DNA of 64,000 nucleotides from Thermotomaculum hydrothermale. Its GTDB lineage: Bacteria > Acidobacteriota > Holophagae > Thermotomaculales > Thermotomaculaceae. The stretch is taken from positions 927,471 to 991,470 of the forward strand of contig NZ_AP017470.1 of NCBI RefSeq assembly GCF_016592575.1, read 5' to 3'. The notes under the pieces are model-generated. The model was not told the DNA's origin. It was given only the letters and a program-made list of their open reading frames with translations, and did no database searches. A program made the position numbers and the translations under genes. Below, piece after piece: positions 27,187 to 35,225 of the stretch. Numbering within the stretch: the first letter of the stretch is position 1; the number at the start of each line of letters is the position of its first letter.

Positions 27187-27730
27187 TTTTAGCGAAAAGC
27201 CTTGTGTTGAGAAAAAAGAGAAATTATTCAAAATTTATATTCCAATTTTGATTGTATCGTTGATTACAATTTTAAATTCAATGGTTTTTCTTTACTACAG
27301 AACAAAAAACTCTGCATCTCACCAGCAGATTAACAAATTAAAGGAACAGATTGAAAATTATAATAAGAAAATGACAATTGCTTCATCATTTTTGAGAAAG
27401 ATACCTTATAAAAAATTTAAAAAAGAATACTCATTCTATTATTCAATTTCTGCTAAAAAAATGCTTAGCTGGGCTGATTTGTTTAATCAGTTTGAAAAAG
27501 CTTTACCTGAAGATGTTAAACTATCGATGATCTCTCCAAAAGTGGAAGGAAGATCTGTCCTTCTGTCAATATCTGCCGAGGCAAAGTCAAAGGATAGTGA
27601 GTTAAAGTTTATAGAAAACCTTGAAAAGAACAAAAATTTTGCACACCCTTTTGTTGAATATGAGTCATTTGACCCTGTAACAAAAATTTTAAAGTTTTCA
27701 ATTTCGGTTCAATACAGGAATAAGTTATGA
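27170..27730 (+). CDS. pilN: PilN/GspL-like membrane assembly protein
   Basis: 186 residues from TTG 27170 (AAGGGG upstream); a second in-frame TTG at 27176 is possible. The family N-terminal signature for binding PilM is reduced to LRINFSEKP. One membrane helix (about 24-46) is followed by a coiled coil (QQINKLKEQIENYNKK) and a periplasmic ferredoxin-like domain with SWADLFNQFEKALPEDVKLSMISP, a typical PilN motif. It links PilM in the cytoplasm to PilO and PilP in the periplasm. It overlaps pilM and is overlapped by pilO by 4 bases. Confidence 0.88.
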   Translation: MVLRINFSEKPCVEKKEKLFKIYIPILIVSLITILNSMVFLYYRTKNSASHQQINKLKEQIENYNKKMTIASSFLRKIPYKKFKKEYSFYYSISAKKMLSWADLFNQFEKALPEDVKLSMISPKVEGRSVLLSISAEAKSKDSELKFIENLEKNKNFAHPFVEYESFDPVTKILKFSISVQYRNKL

Positions 27731-28287
27731 GAGTGATAGTTGATTATTTTTTTGAAAACAGAAAATTTTATCTAATTCTTCTTTCAATTCTTGCTTTAAA
27801 TATTTTGTTTTTCTATTTTTTCACATTCAATGAATACAATCTTTTCCATAATACTAAAAGTGAAATTGAAGCTGTGGAGAAAGAACTAAAAACGGTTAAA
27901 AAGCAGTTCAGTCAGTTAAACAAAGTAACAAAAAATGTAAAAAAGGTGAAAAGAACAATTTTTACAATCAAAAAAAACAATATGAAAGTGCTCGAAAAGG
28001 ATTTTCCTGAATTAACAGGCAAAATCTATCAAATTCTTAATACATACAACATAAATTTTCAACACATCTCTTACAACAAAAAGGAATTAAGAGATTTGGG
28101 AATAATAAAGGTAACTATTCATATCCCGTTAAAGACAACATATTACAATTTTAGAAGATGTTTAAACGACCTTGAGGCTATTCCTTTCCCGGTTATTATA
28201 GAGAGGATTTCGGTAAATTCTGTTGAAGCAAATTCAATATCGGCAACCGTTGACCTTGGAGTTTATTATAGAGGGAAGCAAAAATGA
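27727..28287 (+). CDS. pilO: PilO/GspM-like membrane assembly protein
   Basis: 186 residues. A membrane helix at about 12-33 precedes a coiled coil (TKSEIEAVEKELKTVKKQF) and a small periplasmic domain with IYQILNTYNINFQHISYN and YYNFRRCLNDLEAIPFPVIIERI, the pattern of PilO. ATG overlaps the pilN stop (ATGA), and the next gene overlaps its stop, so pilM-pilN-pilO-pilP are translationally coupled. PilO forms heterodimers with PilN and contacts the secretin through PilP. Confidence 0.88.
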   Translation: MRVIVDYFFENRKFYLILLSILALNILFFYFFTFNEYNLFHNTKSEIEAVEKELKTVKKQFSQLNKVTKNVKKVKRTIFTIKKNNMKVLEKDFPELTGKIYQILNTYNINFQHISYNKKELRDLGIIKVTIHIPLKTTYYNFRRCLNDLEAIPFPVIIERISVNSVEANSISATVDLGVYYRGKQK

Positions 28288-28857
28288 AGATTTCATCAAG
28301 AGAAAAAGGACTAATAATTCTTTTAATAATTGTCGCTTTGATTGTTTTTCTTATGCCCGGAGAAGAGAATATTTCTTTAACTGAAAAATCAAATCTAAGC
28401 AAAACAACAATTAATACTTTGATTGCAAAATATAAATATATAAAACCCTTTAATTTTAAATCTGTAAAAAACTACAAGGGGCAAAGTTTTACATTAAAAA
28501 GAAATATATTTCAGTATGGAGCAATTGTTCCTGACTTTAACAATCAATTGCAACCAAAAGAAAGTATTGAAGAAAAATTAAAAAATAGAATTAGAAAAAA
28601 GCAAACTTACTCAAACCAAAGAGGGAAGTAAAAAGCTTCCGCCTATTGATTTTAAAATAATAGGGATAATAAAAGTATCAGGTGGAGTAAAGGCTGTTGT
28701 TGTTACAAAGGGCCCAGAGTTGTTTGTTTTCAGAGAGGGTGATACCATATTTGATAAATTTGTTCTAAAGTCTGTTAATAAAAGTTCAGTAATAATTGGA
28801 TTTAAAGGATTTGATGATGAGAAGACAATAAACCTTGAAAATAAAGGAGGCTTTTAA
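28284..28857 (+). CDS. pilP: PilP-like secretin-binding protein, apparently frameshifted
   Basis: The first frame (28284-28631, 115 codons) gives an N-terminal membrane helix (GLIILLIIVALIVFLM) and a linker, ending EEKLKNRIRKKQTYSNQ then stop. A second frame is open from 28582 to TAA 28855-28857. It reads KKLPPIDFKIIGIIKVSGG, KAVVVTKGPELFVFREGD and so on, which is the PilP C-terminal domain (GIIK, KA-V, REGD.I). Joining them needs one base skipped (or two added) within the A-rich stretch 28580-28602. PilP bridges the inner-membrane PilNO complex to the secretin. It may be a miscall at an A6 run, a real mutation, or slippage. The secretin GTG start follows directly. Confidence 0.8.
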
Positions 28858-31125
28858 GTGAAAAGGATAATTCCCCTTATTGTATTTTTAATTTTTTCAG
28901 TTTCCTGTTTTAAGCCGCAGGATTATAAAGTAGCAATGAATGCCTTTAAAATGAAAAAATGGGATGAAGCAGCAAAACATTTCGGGAAGCTTGTGTTAGA
29001 CCATCCTGACAATATTGAATATAAGGTAAAATGGGAAATGGCAAAAAACAATGCTTCAAAATTGCACATAAAAAAGGGGAAGCAGTATGAATTGAAAAAA
29101 GAGTATGATAAAGCCATCGCTGAATATAAAATAGCTTTAATGTACGATCCGACAAATCAATATGTTTTTGACAGGGTAAATGCAATTAACGCGAAAATTG
29201 AAAAAATAAAGGAAAAAGCTGCAAGAAAAGAGTACACAATAGCCAAGGCAAAGCAAAAGGCATATGGCAAAAATGGTATCCCTGTTTTAAACCCTTCTTC
29301 TAATGAGCCTATTGACCTTTACTTTCCAAGACCAACAAGTTTAAAAAAGATATATCATGCTTTAGGCAAAGCCTCCGGAATTAATATTCTCTTTGATGAG
29401 TCATTTCAGGATAAACAAATTGCAATTGATTTAAGGGGGATGACTTTTTACAATGCCTTGAAAGCCTTGATGATAGCAAGCGGTAACTTTTACAAAATCA
29501 TTGATGAAAAAACTGTAATTATTTTAAGAGACACAAAGCAAAATCACCAGAAATACGATGACAAAATTATTAAAGTTTACTACCTTTCCTATGCAAAACC
29601 TGACAAATTAAAAAACAATTTAAGATTGTTGACAGGGATTAAAGAAATTTTTGATGATAAAGATTTAAACTGCGTGGTAGTAATGGGCACCCCTCAGCAG
29701 ATAAACATTGCAGACAGGATTGTCAAGTTGACTGATAGGCCTAAATCTGAAATTACCATTGATTTTGACTTAATGGAAGTTAATAGATCTAACCTTGATA
29801 AATTAGGTCTCCTTCCGACTGATTTACAAAACCCTGCATATAAAGTTGGGGCAGGGTTAATCCCCAATTCTTCAGGTGATGAAGGAAATACAGGTGGCAA
29901 TGGATTTATAAACCTTGACAATGCAACCTGGATGTTTGCTATCCCTTATTTGCAGGTTGATTTTTTAAAGTCTATCGGAAAAGCAAAAGAGGTTGCAAAC
30001 CCAACATTAAGGGTATCAGAAGGGGAAAAGGCAAAGGTTTTAATAGGACAATCAGTACCTATTGCAACAACATCATTTACTCCATTTACAGGTATTTCAG
30101 GAACAAACAACAATAGTGTTGCAGGCATTGGGGGGCAGCCCCTCACTTCATACAATTATCAGGAAGTTGGTATTAAAATTGAAGTTGAACCAAGAGTTCA
30201 TCACAATGGAGATGTTACTCTAAAACTTAAATTAGAGGTATCTTCAATAGTGGATAAAACAGCATTCCAGCCTGTTATAGGTAAAAGAACCGTGGAAACG
30301 GTTGTCAGGGTTAAGAGTGGAGAAACTGTTATGCTTGCAGGGTTACTTAAAAATTCTGAGAGAACTTCTTTAAATGGAATAAAAGGGCTTGCTGACTTGC
30401 CTGTATTAAAAGAATTATTTTCAAACACCTCAAAGGAAGTTCAGCAAACAGACATTATGATGACAATTACTCCTCATATTGTAAGAGGTCCAAATATTGT
30501 TGAAGATGATTTATTACCATACAGTGTTGGAAGTGAAGTGGAAAGTAACTTCCCACCTGAAGGATTTATAAAGAAAGAAGAAAAACAAGAGGAATCTATT
30601 CCTGAGCCAGCAAAGCCAAAAACAGAAAAACAATTAAAAATGGGGAAAAACAAAAACGACAAAATAGCTAACAAGGGGGGAGAATCTTTAAACAGTGTTT
30701 CATTAACCCCTGCAATTGTTTCATTTTCCCCAAAAAGATCGGTAAAGCAGGCGGGCGCAAACTTTTCTGTTACATTGTTTGCCACAAACTTTAAAGACAT
30801 TGATAATACCGACCTTGTCATTACCTTTGACCCTAAGGTTGTCAAAGTTTTAAATGTAATGGATGGCGGATTTATGAAACAGGACGGTGTTGACGCTTCA
30901 TTTGTCCCTGTCTGGGATAATAGAAATGGGAAAATAGCAATTACAATAGATAGACGAGGTGGAGAAAAGGGTAGAAGCGGGACAGGGATTTTAGCAAACA
31001 TTATTTTTCAGGCAATCTCACCAGGTAAGTGTACATTAAAGTTTGAGCCTTCATCCACCATTAAAAATTTTGATGATATGAAGGTACACTCAACATTTAT
31101 AAATGGAGAGGTTATTGTTAAGTGA
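28858..31125 (+). CDS. gspD: Secretin GspD/PilQ with N-terminal TPR region and C-terminal cohesin-like domain
   Basis: 755 residues from GTG 28858, preceded by AAAGGAGG. The signal peptide ends in lipobox VSC (Cys about residue 17). TPR-like helices span about 20-120 (NAFKMKKWDEAAKHFGKLV, KKEYDKAIAEYKIALMYDP). Secretin N domains follow (IDLRGMTFYNALKALMIASG) and the secretin core (about 370-550: NPTLRVSEGEKAKVLIGQSVP, YQEVGIKIEVEPRV, ETVMLAGLL, KGLADLPVLKELF, TDIMMTITPHIV). After a Glu/Lys-rich linker, residues about 615-755 resemble a cohesin/dockerin-binding beta sandwich (FSVTLFATNFKDIDNTDLVI, GTGILANIIFQA). It forms the outer-membrane pore of the apparatus. Confidence 0.93.
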   Translation: MKRIIPLIVFLIFSVSCFKPQDYKVAMNAFKMKKWDEAAKHFGKLVLDHPDNIEYKVKWEMAKNNASKLHIKKGKQYELKKEYDKAIAEYKIALMYDPTNQYVFDRVNAINAKIEKIKEKAARKEYTIAKAKQKAYGKNGIPVLNPSSNEPIDLYFPRPTSLKKIYHALGKASGINILFDESFQDKQIAIDLRGMTFYNALKALMIASGNFYKIIDEKTVIILRDTKQNHQKYDDKIIKVYYLSYAKPDKLKNNLRLLTGIKEIFDDKDLNCVVVMGTPQQINIADRIVKLTDRPKSEITIDFDLMEVNRSNLDKLGLLPTDLQNPAYKVGAGLIPNSSGDEGNTGGNGFINLDNATWMFAIPYLQVDFLKSIGKAKEVANPTLRVSEGEKAKVLIGQSVPIATTSFTPFTGISGTNNNSVAGIGGQPLTSYNYQEVGIKIEVEPRVHHNGDVTLKLKLEVSSIVDKTAFQPVIGKRTVETVVRVKSGETVMLAGLLKNSERTSLNGIKGLADLPVLKELFSNTSKEVQQTDIMMTITPHIVRGPNIVEDDLLPYSVGSEVESNFPPEGFIKKEEKQEESIPEPAKPKTEKQLKMGKNKNDKIANKGGESLNSVSLTPAIVSFSPKRSVKQAGANFSVTLFATNFKDIDNTDLVITFDPKVVKVLNVMDGGFMKQDGVDASFVPVWDNRNGKIAITIDRRGGEKGRSGTGILANIIFQAISPGKCTLKFEPSSTIKNFDDMKVHSTFINGEVIVK

Positions 31126-31577
31126 GGAAGAGAGGCTTTACCTATATTGAACTATTAGTTGCCGCTACAATTCTTGCAATTTTAGCCTCTGCAGTTGTGC
31201 CTTTTTTAAAACTAACCGTTAAGAGAAAAAAGGAAATACAGTTAAGAAGAGCTTTGAGAGAAATCAGAACAGCAATAGACCATTACAAAGAATTAAGTGA
31301 TAGAGGGGTTATACCAAAAGGAGGCCCCGAAACAATGGGTTATCCTCCAGACCTTGATACCCTTGTGGAGGGGGTTAGAATTATAGGTACAGTAAACAGA
31401 AAGGTCAGGTTTTTAAGGAGGATACCTGTTGACCCTATGACGGGGAAAGCAGAGTGGGGGCTTCGTTCAGCACAGGATGACCCTGATTCCACTACCTGGG
31501 GTGGTCAGAATGTTTACGATGTGTATTCCCTTTCCGAAGGAACGGCAATCGACGGTACAAAGTATAAAGACTGGTAA
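31122..31577 (+). CDS. gspG: Type II secretion pseudopilin GspG-like
   Basis: 151 residues from GTG 31122, overlapping the secretin stop by 4 bases. The prepilin signature MRKRGFTYIELLVAATILAIL has a short basic leader, cleavage after Gly5 and Glu at mature position 5. The C-terminal part (GYPPDLDTLVEG, FLRRIPVDPMTG, WGLRSAQDD, NVYDVYSLSEG, GTKYKDW) is the GspG major-pseudopilin pattern with its calcium-loop region. It would assemble into the pseudopilus driven by GspE/GspF. It ends the cluster. No prepilin peptidase is in the window. Confidence 0.9.
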   Translation: MRKRGFTYIELLVAATILAILASAVVPFLKLTVKRKKEIQLRRALREIRTAIDHYKELSDRGVIPKGGPETMGYPPDLDTLVEGVRIIGTVNRKVRFLRRIPVDPMTGKAEWGLRSAQDDPDSTTWGGQNVYDVYSLSEGTAIDGTKYKDW

Positions 31578-31675
31578 ATATTTTATGATTTTTAAAACAT
31601 TTGAATATTTTCAGGCAACAATAATGGTAAATTTCCGTAAAAATAAACTGTTAATGATTCTTTAAAGGGGGAATT

Positions 31676-32983
31676 ATGAAAAAAATTATGTTTTTGTTAA
31701 CTGTAATTTGCTTTACTTTTTCAACATTTGCGGCAAGCCCAGTGAATAAAGGGCAATATGTTAAAAGAAAAAAAGACAAAGTACTTGAAAAATTATTCAA
31801 AGAAAACAAAGAAACATTAAAAAAGATAAAAAAAGCAAGAGAAGATTACCTTGAAAAGAAAAAGGAAGAAAAGAAGAAACAACCAAAGAGAAAGTTTGTT
31901 GCCGATTTTTCAAATGTTAAAATCCCAGAATCTCCCAAAGTTTTTAAATCTGCATTTCATTTTAAGCCTGTTGCTCAATATTTAACAGGCACCTGCTGGG
32001 CATTTTCAGGGACTTCATTTTATGAGTCAGAAATTTACAGAATTACTGGCAAAAAGATTAAGCTCTCTGAGATGCATACCGTTTACTGGGAGTACATTGA
32101 GAAGGCAAAGGGATTTGTAAGGTCTTATGGTACAAGCGTTTTTGGAGAGGGTTCAGAATTAGATGCGGTTAACAAGATTTATAAAAAATACGGCTGTATG
32201 CCAGAAAGCGTTTACAACGGTTTAAAAAATGGTAGAAAAATGCACAATCACGAACTAATGTTTAGAGAAATGAATAAGTTCCTTCAGTTTGTTAAAGCAA
32301 ATGACCTGTGGGATGAAGACTATGTTGTTGCAAACATAAAACTTATACTTGATAAATACATTGGCACTCCACCGGCAAAATTTAAGTACGAAGGTAAAGA
32401 ATATACCCCAAAAACATTCTTAAAAGAGGTTTGCAAACTTAACATGGATGAATACTATGATTTTGTATCCTTTAAATATGCACCTTTTTACCAGAAGATT
32501 GAATTTAAAGTGCCTGACAACTGGAGACATTCAAAGGATTATTATAATGTACCACTTGATGTCTGGTATTCAATTTTGCTAAATGCTGTTAAAAACGGCT
32601 ATACAGTTGGAATAGGTGGAGATGTTTCCGAGCCTGGCTACAGAGGTGAGTATGATGCTGCAATTGTTGCAGATTTTGATATACCAGCAAACTACATAAA
32701 TCAGGATGCAAGAGAATTTAGATTTTACAATCATACAACAACAGACGACCACGGTATTCACCTTGTTGGCTGGACTCACTATGCAGGACACGACTGGTTT
32801 CTAATAAAGGATTCTTCAAGAAGTGCAAGAAAAGGAAAATTTGAGGGATACTTATTTTACAGAGATGATTATGTAAAACTTAAAATGCTTGATTTTGCTG
32901 TCCACAAATCTGCAATTGACCCAAAAATACTTGAAAAGTTTAAGGTAAAGGCAGAGAAAAAAGATAAAAAGGAAACTAAATAA
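31676..32983 (+). CDS. Secreted C1-family (papain/bleomycin hydrolase-like) cysteine peptidase
   Basis: 435 residues. A signal peptide (about 1-20) is followed by a Lys-rich segment (about 25-75). The papain-fold core has the catalytic Cys107 in GTCWAFSGTSF and the His359 in DDHGIHLVGW. The usual Asn of the triad is replaced in WFLIKDSSRS (Asp379 at the expected position). The family resembles bleomycin hydrolase/aminopeptidase C. It is exported and probably acts on peptides outside the cytoplasm. An AAAGGGGG site precedes ATG. The stop overlaps the start of the S9 peptidase (TAATG), so two peptidases are made together. Confidence 0.87.
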   Translation: MKKIMFLLTVICFTFSTFAASPVNKGQYVKRKKDKVLEKLFKENKETLKKIKKAREDYLEKKKEEKKKQPKRKFVADFSNVKIPESPKVFKSAFHFKPVAQYLTGTCWAFSGTSFYESEIYRITGKKIKLSEMHTVYWEYIEKAKGFVRSYGTSVFGEGSELDAVNKIYKKYGCMPESVYNGLKNGRKMHNHELMFREMNKFLQFVKANDLWDEDYVVANIKLILDKYIGTPPAKFKYEGKEYTPKTFLKEVCKLNMDEYYDFVSFKYAPFYQKIEFKVPDNWRHSKDYYNVPLDVWYSILLNAVKNGYTVGIGGDVSEPGYRGEYDAAIVADFDIPANYINQDAREFRFYNHTTTDDHGIHLVGWTHYAGHDWFLIKDSSRSARKGKFEGYLFYRDDYVKLKMLDFAVHKSAIDPKILEKFKVKAEKKDKKETK

Positions 32984-35055
32984 TGAAGAAAATAGCATTA
33001 TTGCTCTTTATTTTAATTACCCTATCTCCTGCTTTTGCAGGGGATAGGGTTCAAAAGAGAGCCTTTACTTTAGATGATTTATACTCATTGAAAAATATTT
33101 CAGGTTTAACAAAATCTTACGACGGCAATTTAGTTGTTTTCAGCGTTTCTAAAGCAGATTATAAAAAGGGAAAGTCAAGTTCCAATATTTTTCTATTAAA
33201 TGTAATTACAGGCGCTATTAAGCAATTAACAAGAGGTGAAAACAAGAACTTTTCTCCTGAATTTTCAAAAAGCGGAAAGTTTTTGTATTTTCTCTCTTCA
33301 AGGGAAAAAGGGATTCAGGTGTGGAGAATTCCCCTTGATGGCGGAGAAGCGGAGAGACTTACAGATTTTTCTATGGGTGTAGATAATTTCAAGGTGATTG
33401 ATGACAACACCATTGTTTTTTCAACCTATGTATTCCCTGAAGCTGGGGCAGATAGCAAAAAGAATAAGGAATTGCAGGACAAAATGGATAAAAACCCTGT
33501 TCAGGCTCATTATGGAGATAAACTTCTTTTCAGGCACTGGACTTCATATAGGGATTTCAAGTACTCCCATTTAATAAGATACAATATTTCAAAAAAGAAA
33601 TACTCGGCAATTACCAAAGGGAAGGCTGATTATCCTGCATTCTGGGAAGATTTTGATATAAGTCCAGATGGAAAATTTCTCATTGTTACTGTCAAAGATG
33701 TGCCTGACCCGGCAGAATCAACAAATGACGACCTTGTTTTAATTGATTTAAAAAATGGAACTGAGAAAAACCTGACAAAAGACAATCCCGCCTACGACGG
33801 CAATCCTCAATTTTCACCTGACGGAAGGTACATCGCTTACAGATTGCAAAAGGTTCCTGGTTATGAGTCTGATAGATTCAGGCTTGCTGTTTACGACACA
33901 AAAACAGGTAAAAAAAAGATATTAACAGAAAAGGTTGACAACTGGGTAAATTCATTTAAGTGGGCTAACTCAAAAACCATTTACTTTACGGTAATGGAAA
34001 GGGGATACACCCCTATTTGTTCTGTAAATGTTGAATCAGGGAAGATTAAAAAGGTTTTTGAAAAAGTTTATGTTAGAGAGTTTGTCCCAGTAAAAAGTGG
34101 AGTGCTTGCAAACATCTCATCAGTTGGCAAGCCTTACGATATTTACAAACTCTCATTTAAAAACAAAACAAAAACAAGGGTTACTTTTTTCAACAAAAAA
34201 ATTGAGGATAATGTTGACATAAGGCCTGCAGAGCAGGTCTGGGTTAAAGGGGCTGATGGGGCAAAGATTCATTTATTCATAGTAAAGCCCCATAACTTTG
34301 ACCCGAATAAAAAGTATCCTCTAATTTTAAATGTTCATGGTGGCCCTCAATACATGTGGGCTGATTCGTTCAGGGGAGACTGGCAGGTTTACCCTGGTGC
34401 TGGCTATATAGTTGCCTTTCCTAACCCCCACGGTTCAACAGGATATGGCCAGGAATTCACAAAGGCTATATCAAAAGACTACACAGGCAAGGTAATGGAA
34501 GATATTGAAAAAGTTACCCAATACCTTGAAAAACTCCCGTATGTTGATAAAGACAGAATGGGAGCAATGGGCTGGTCATGGGGTGGATATGCAATGATGT
34601 GGCTTGAAGGCCATAACAAACACTTTAAATGCCTTGTTGCCATGATGGGGCTTTATGATTTACCTTCATGGTACGGTTCAACTGAAGAGTTATGGTTCCC
34701 AAATTACGATTGCGGTGGTGCTCCCTGGGAAAACCCTGAATACTATAAAAAATCCACACCTTCAAATTATGTAAAGAATTTCAAAACCCCGTGTCTCGTA
34801 ATAACAGGTGAGAGGGATTATAGAGTGCCTTACACTCAAAGTATTCAATTCTTTACAGCATTGCAGAAAAGGGGAGTGCCATCAGAGATAATAATTTTCA
34901 AAAACGACGGCCACTGGCCTGACCCGGTAAAATCAATGCCTCTTTATTACAATGCTCACCTTGAGTGGTTTAACAAATGGCTGAAAGGTGGGAAAGCCCC
35001 TTACAACTCTGTTGATATGATTAGAGGCCTGGCATACGAGGAGAAAGATAAATAA
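32983..35055 (+). CDS. Secreted S9-family prolyl oligopeptidase (dipeptidyl/acylaminoacyl peptidase type)
   Basis: 690 residues. A signal peptide ends near PAFAG (about residue 20). An N-terminal seven-bladed beta-propeller region (about 25-410) shows repeated DG/K turns such as FSPDGRYIAYRL. The alpha/beta hydrolase follows with LNVHGGPQYMW, nucleophile Ser532 in GWSWGGYAM, Asp612 in GERDYRVPY and His644 in DGHWP. It cleaves short peptides. It is co-transcribed with the C1 peptidase and followed by a strong terminator. Export plus two peptidases side by side suggests extracellular or periplasmic protein use. Confidence 0.94.
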   Translation: MKKIALLLFILITLSPAFAGDRVQKRAFTLDDLYSLKNISGLTKSYDGNLVVFSVSKADYKKGKSSSNIFLLNVITGAIKQLTRGENKNFSPEFSKSGKFLYFLSSREKGIQVWRIPLDGGEAERLTDFSMGVDNFKVIDDNTIVFSTYVFPEAGADSKKNKELQDKMDKNPVQAHYGDKLLFRHWTSYRDFKYSHLIRYNISKKKYSAITKGKADYPAFWEDFDISPDGKFLIVTVKDVPDPAESTNDDLVLIDLKNGTEKNLTKDNPAYDGNPQFSPDGRYIAYRLQKVPGYESDRFRLAVYDTKTGKKKILTEKVDNWVNSFKWANSKTIYFTVMERGYTPICSVNVESGKIKKVFEKVYVREFVPVKSGVLANISSVGKPYDIYKLSFKNKTKTRVTFFNKKIEDNVDIRPAEQVWVKGADGAKIHLFIVKPHNFDPNKKYPLILNVHGGPQYMWADSFRGDWQVYPGAGYIVAFPNPHGSTGYGQEFTKAISKDYTGKVMEDIEKVTQYLEKLPYVDKDRMGAMGWSWGGYAMMWLEGHNKHFKCLVAMMGLYDLPSWYGSTEELWFPNYDCGGAPWENPEYYKKSTPSNYVKNFKTPCLVITGERDYRVPYTQSIQFFTALQKRGVPSEIIIFKNDGHWPDPVKSMPLYYNAHLEWFNKWLKGGKAPYNSVDMIRGLAYEEKDK

Positions 35056-35080
35056 ACAGCAGTTTATTTAAGAAAAATTT

Positions 35081-35108
35081 AAGCCCCGCAAAAGTGCGGG
35101 GCTTTTTT
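35081..35108 (+). terminator. Rho-independent terminator after the peptidase pair
   Basis: Stem AAGCCCCGC (35081-35089) with GCGGGGCTT (35096-35104), 6-base loop, then a T-rich tail. The same AAGCCCCG/CGGGGCTT stem is used after PFOR at 42065. Confidence 0.92.
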
Positions 35109-35225
35109 ACTTTATTAAGCTAAAAACTTTTTTAAAAATTTATCCCTTTTCTCTAAAGAATTGCCTTAAATTTCTTAATCACACATTTAAAGACTACTTT
35201 TTCTTCAAAAGCTCTCTAATTCTCT

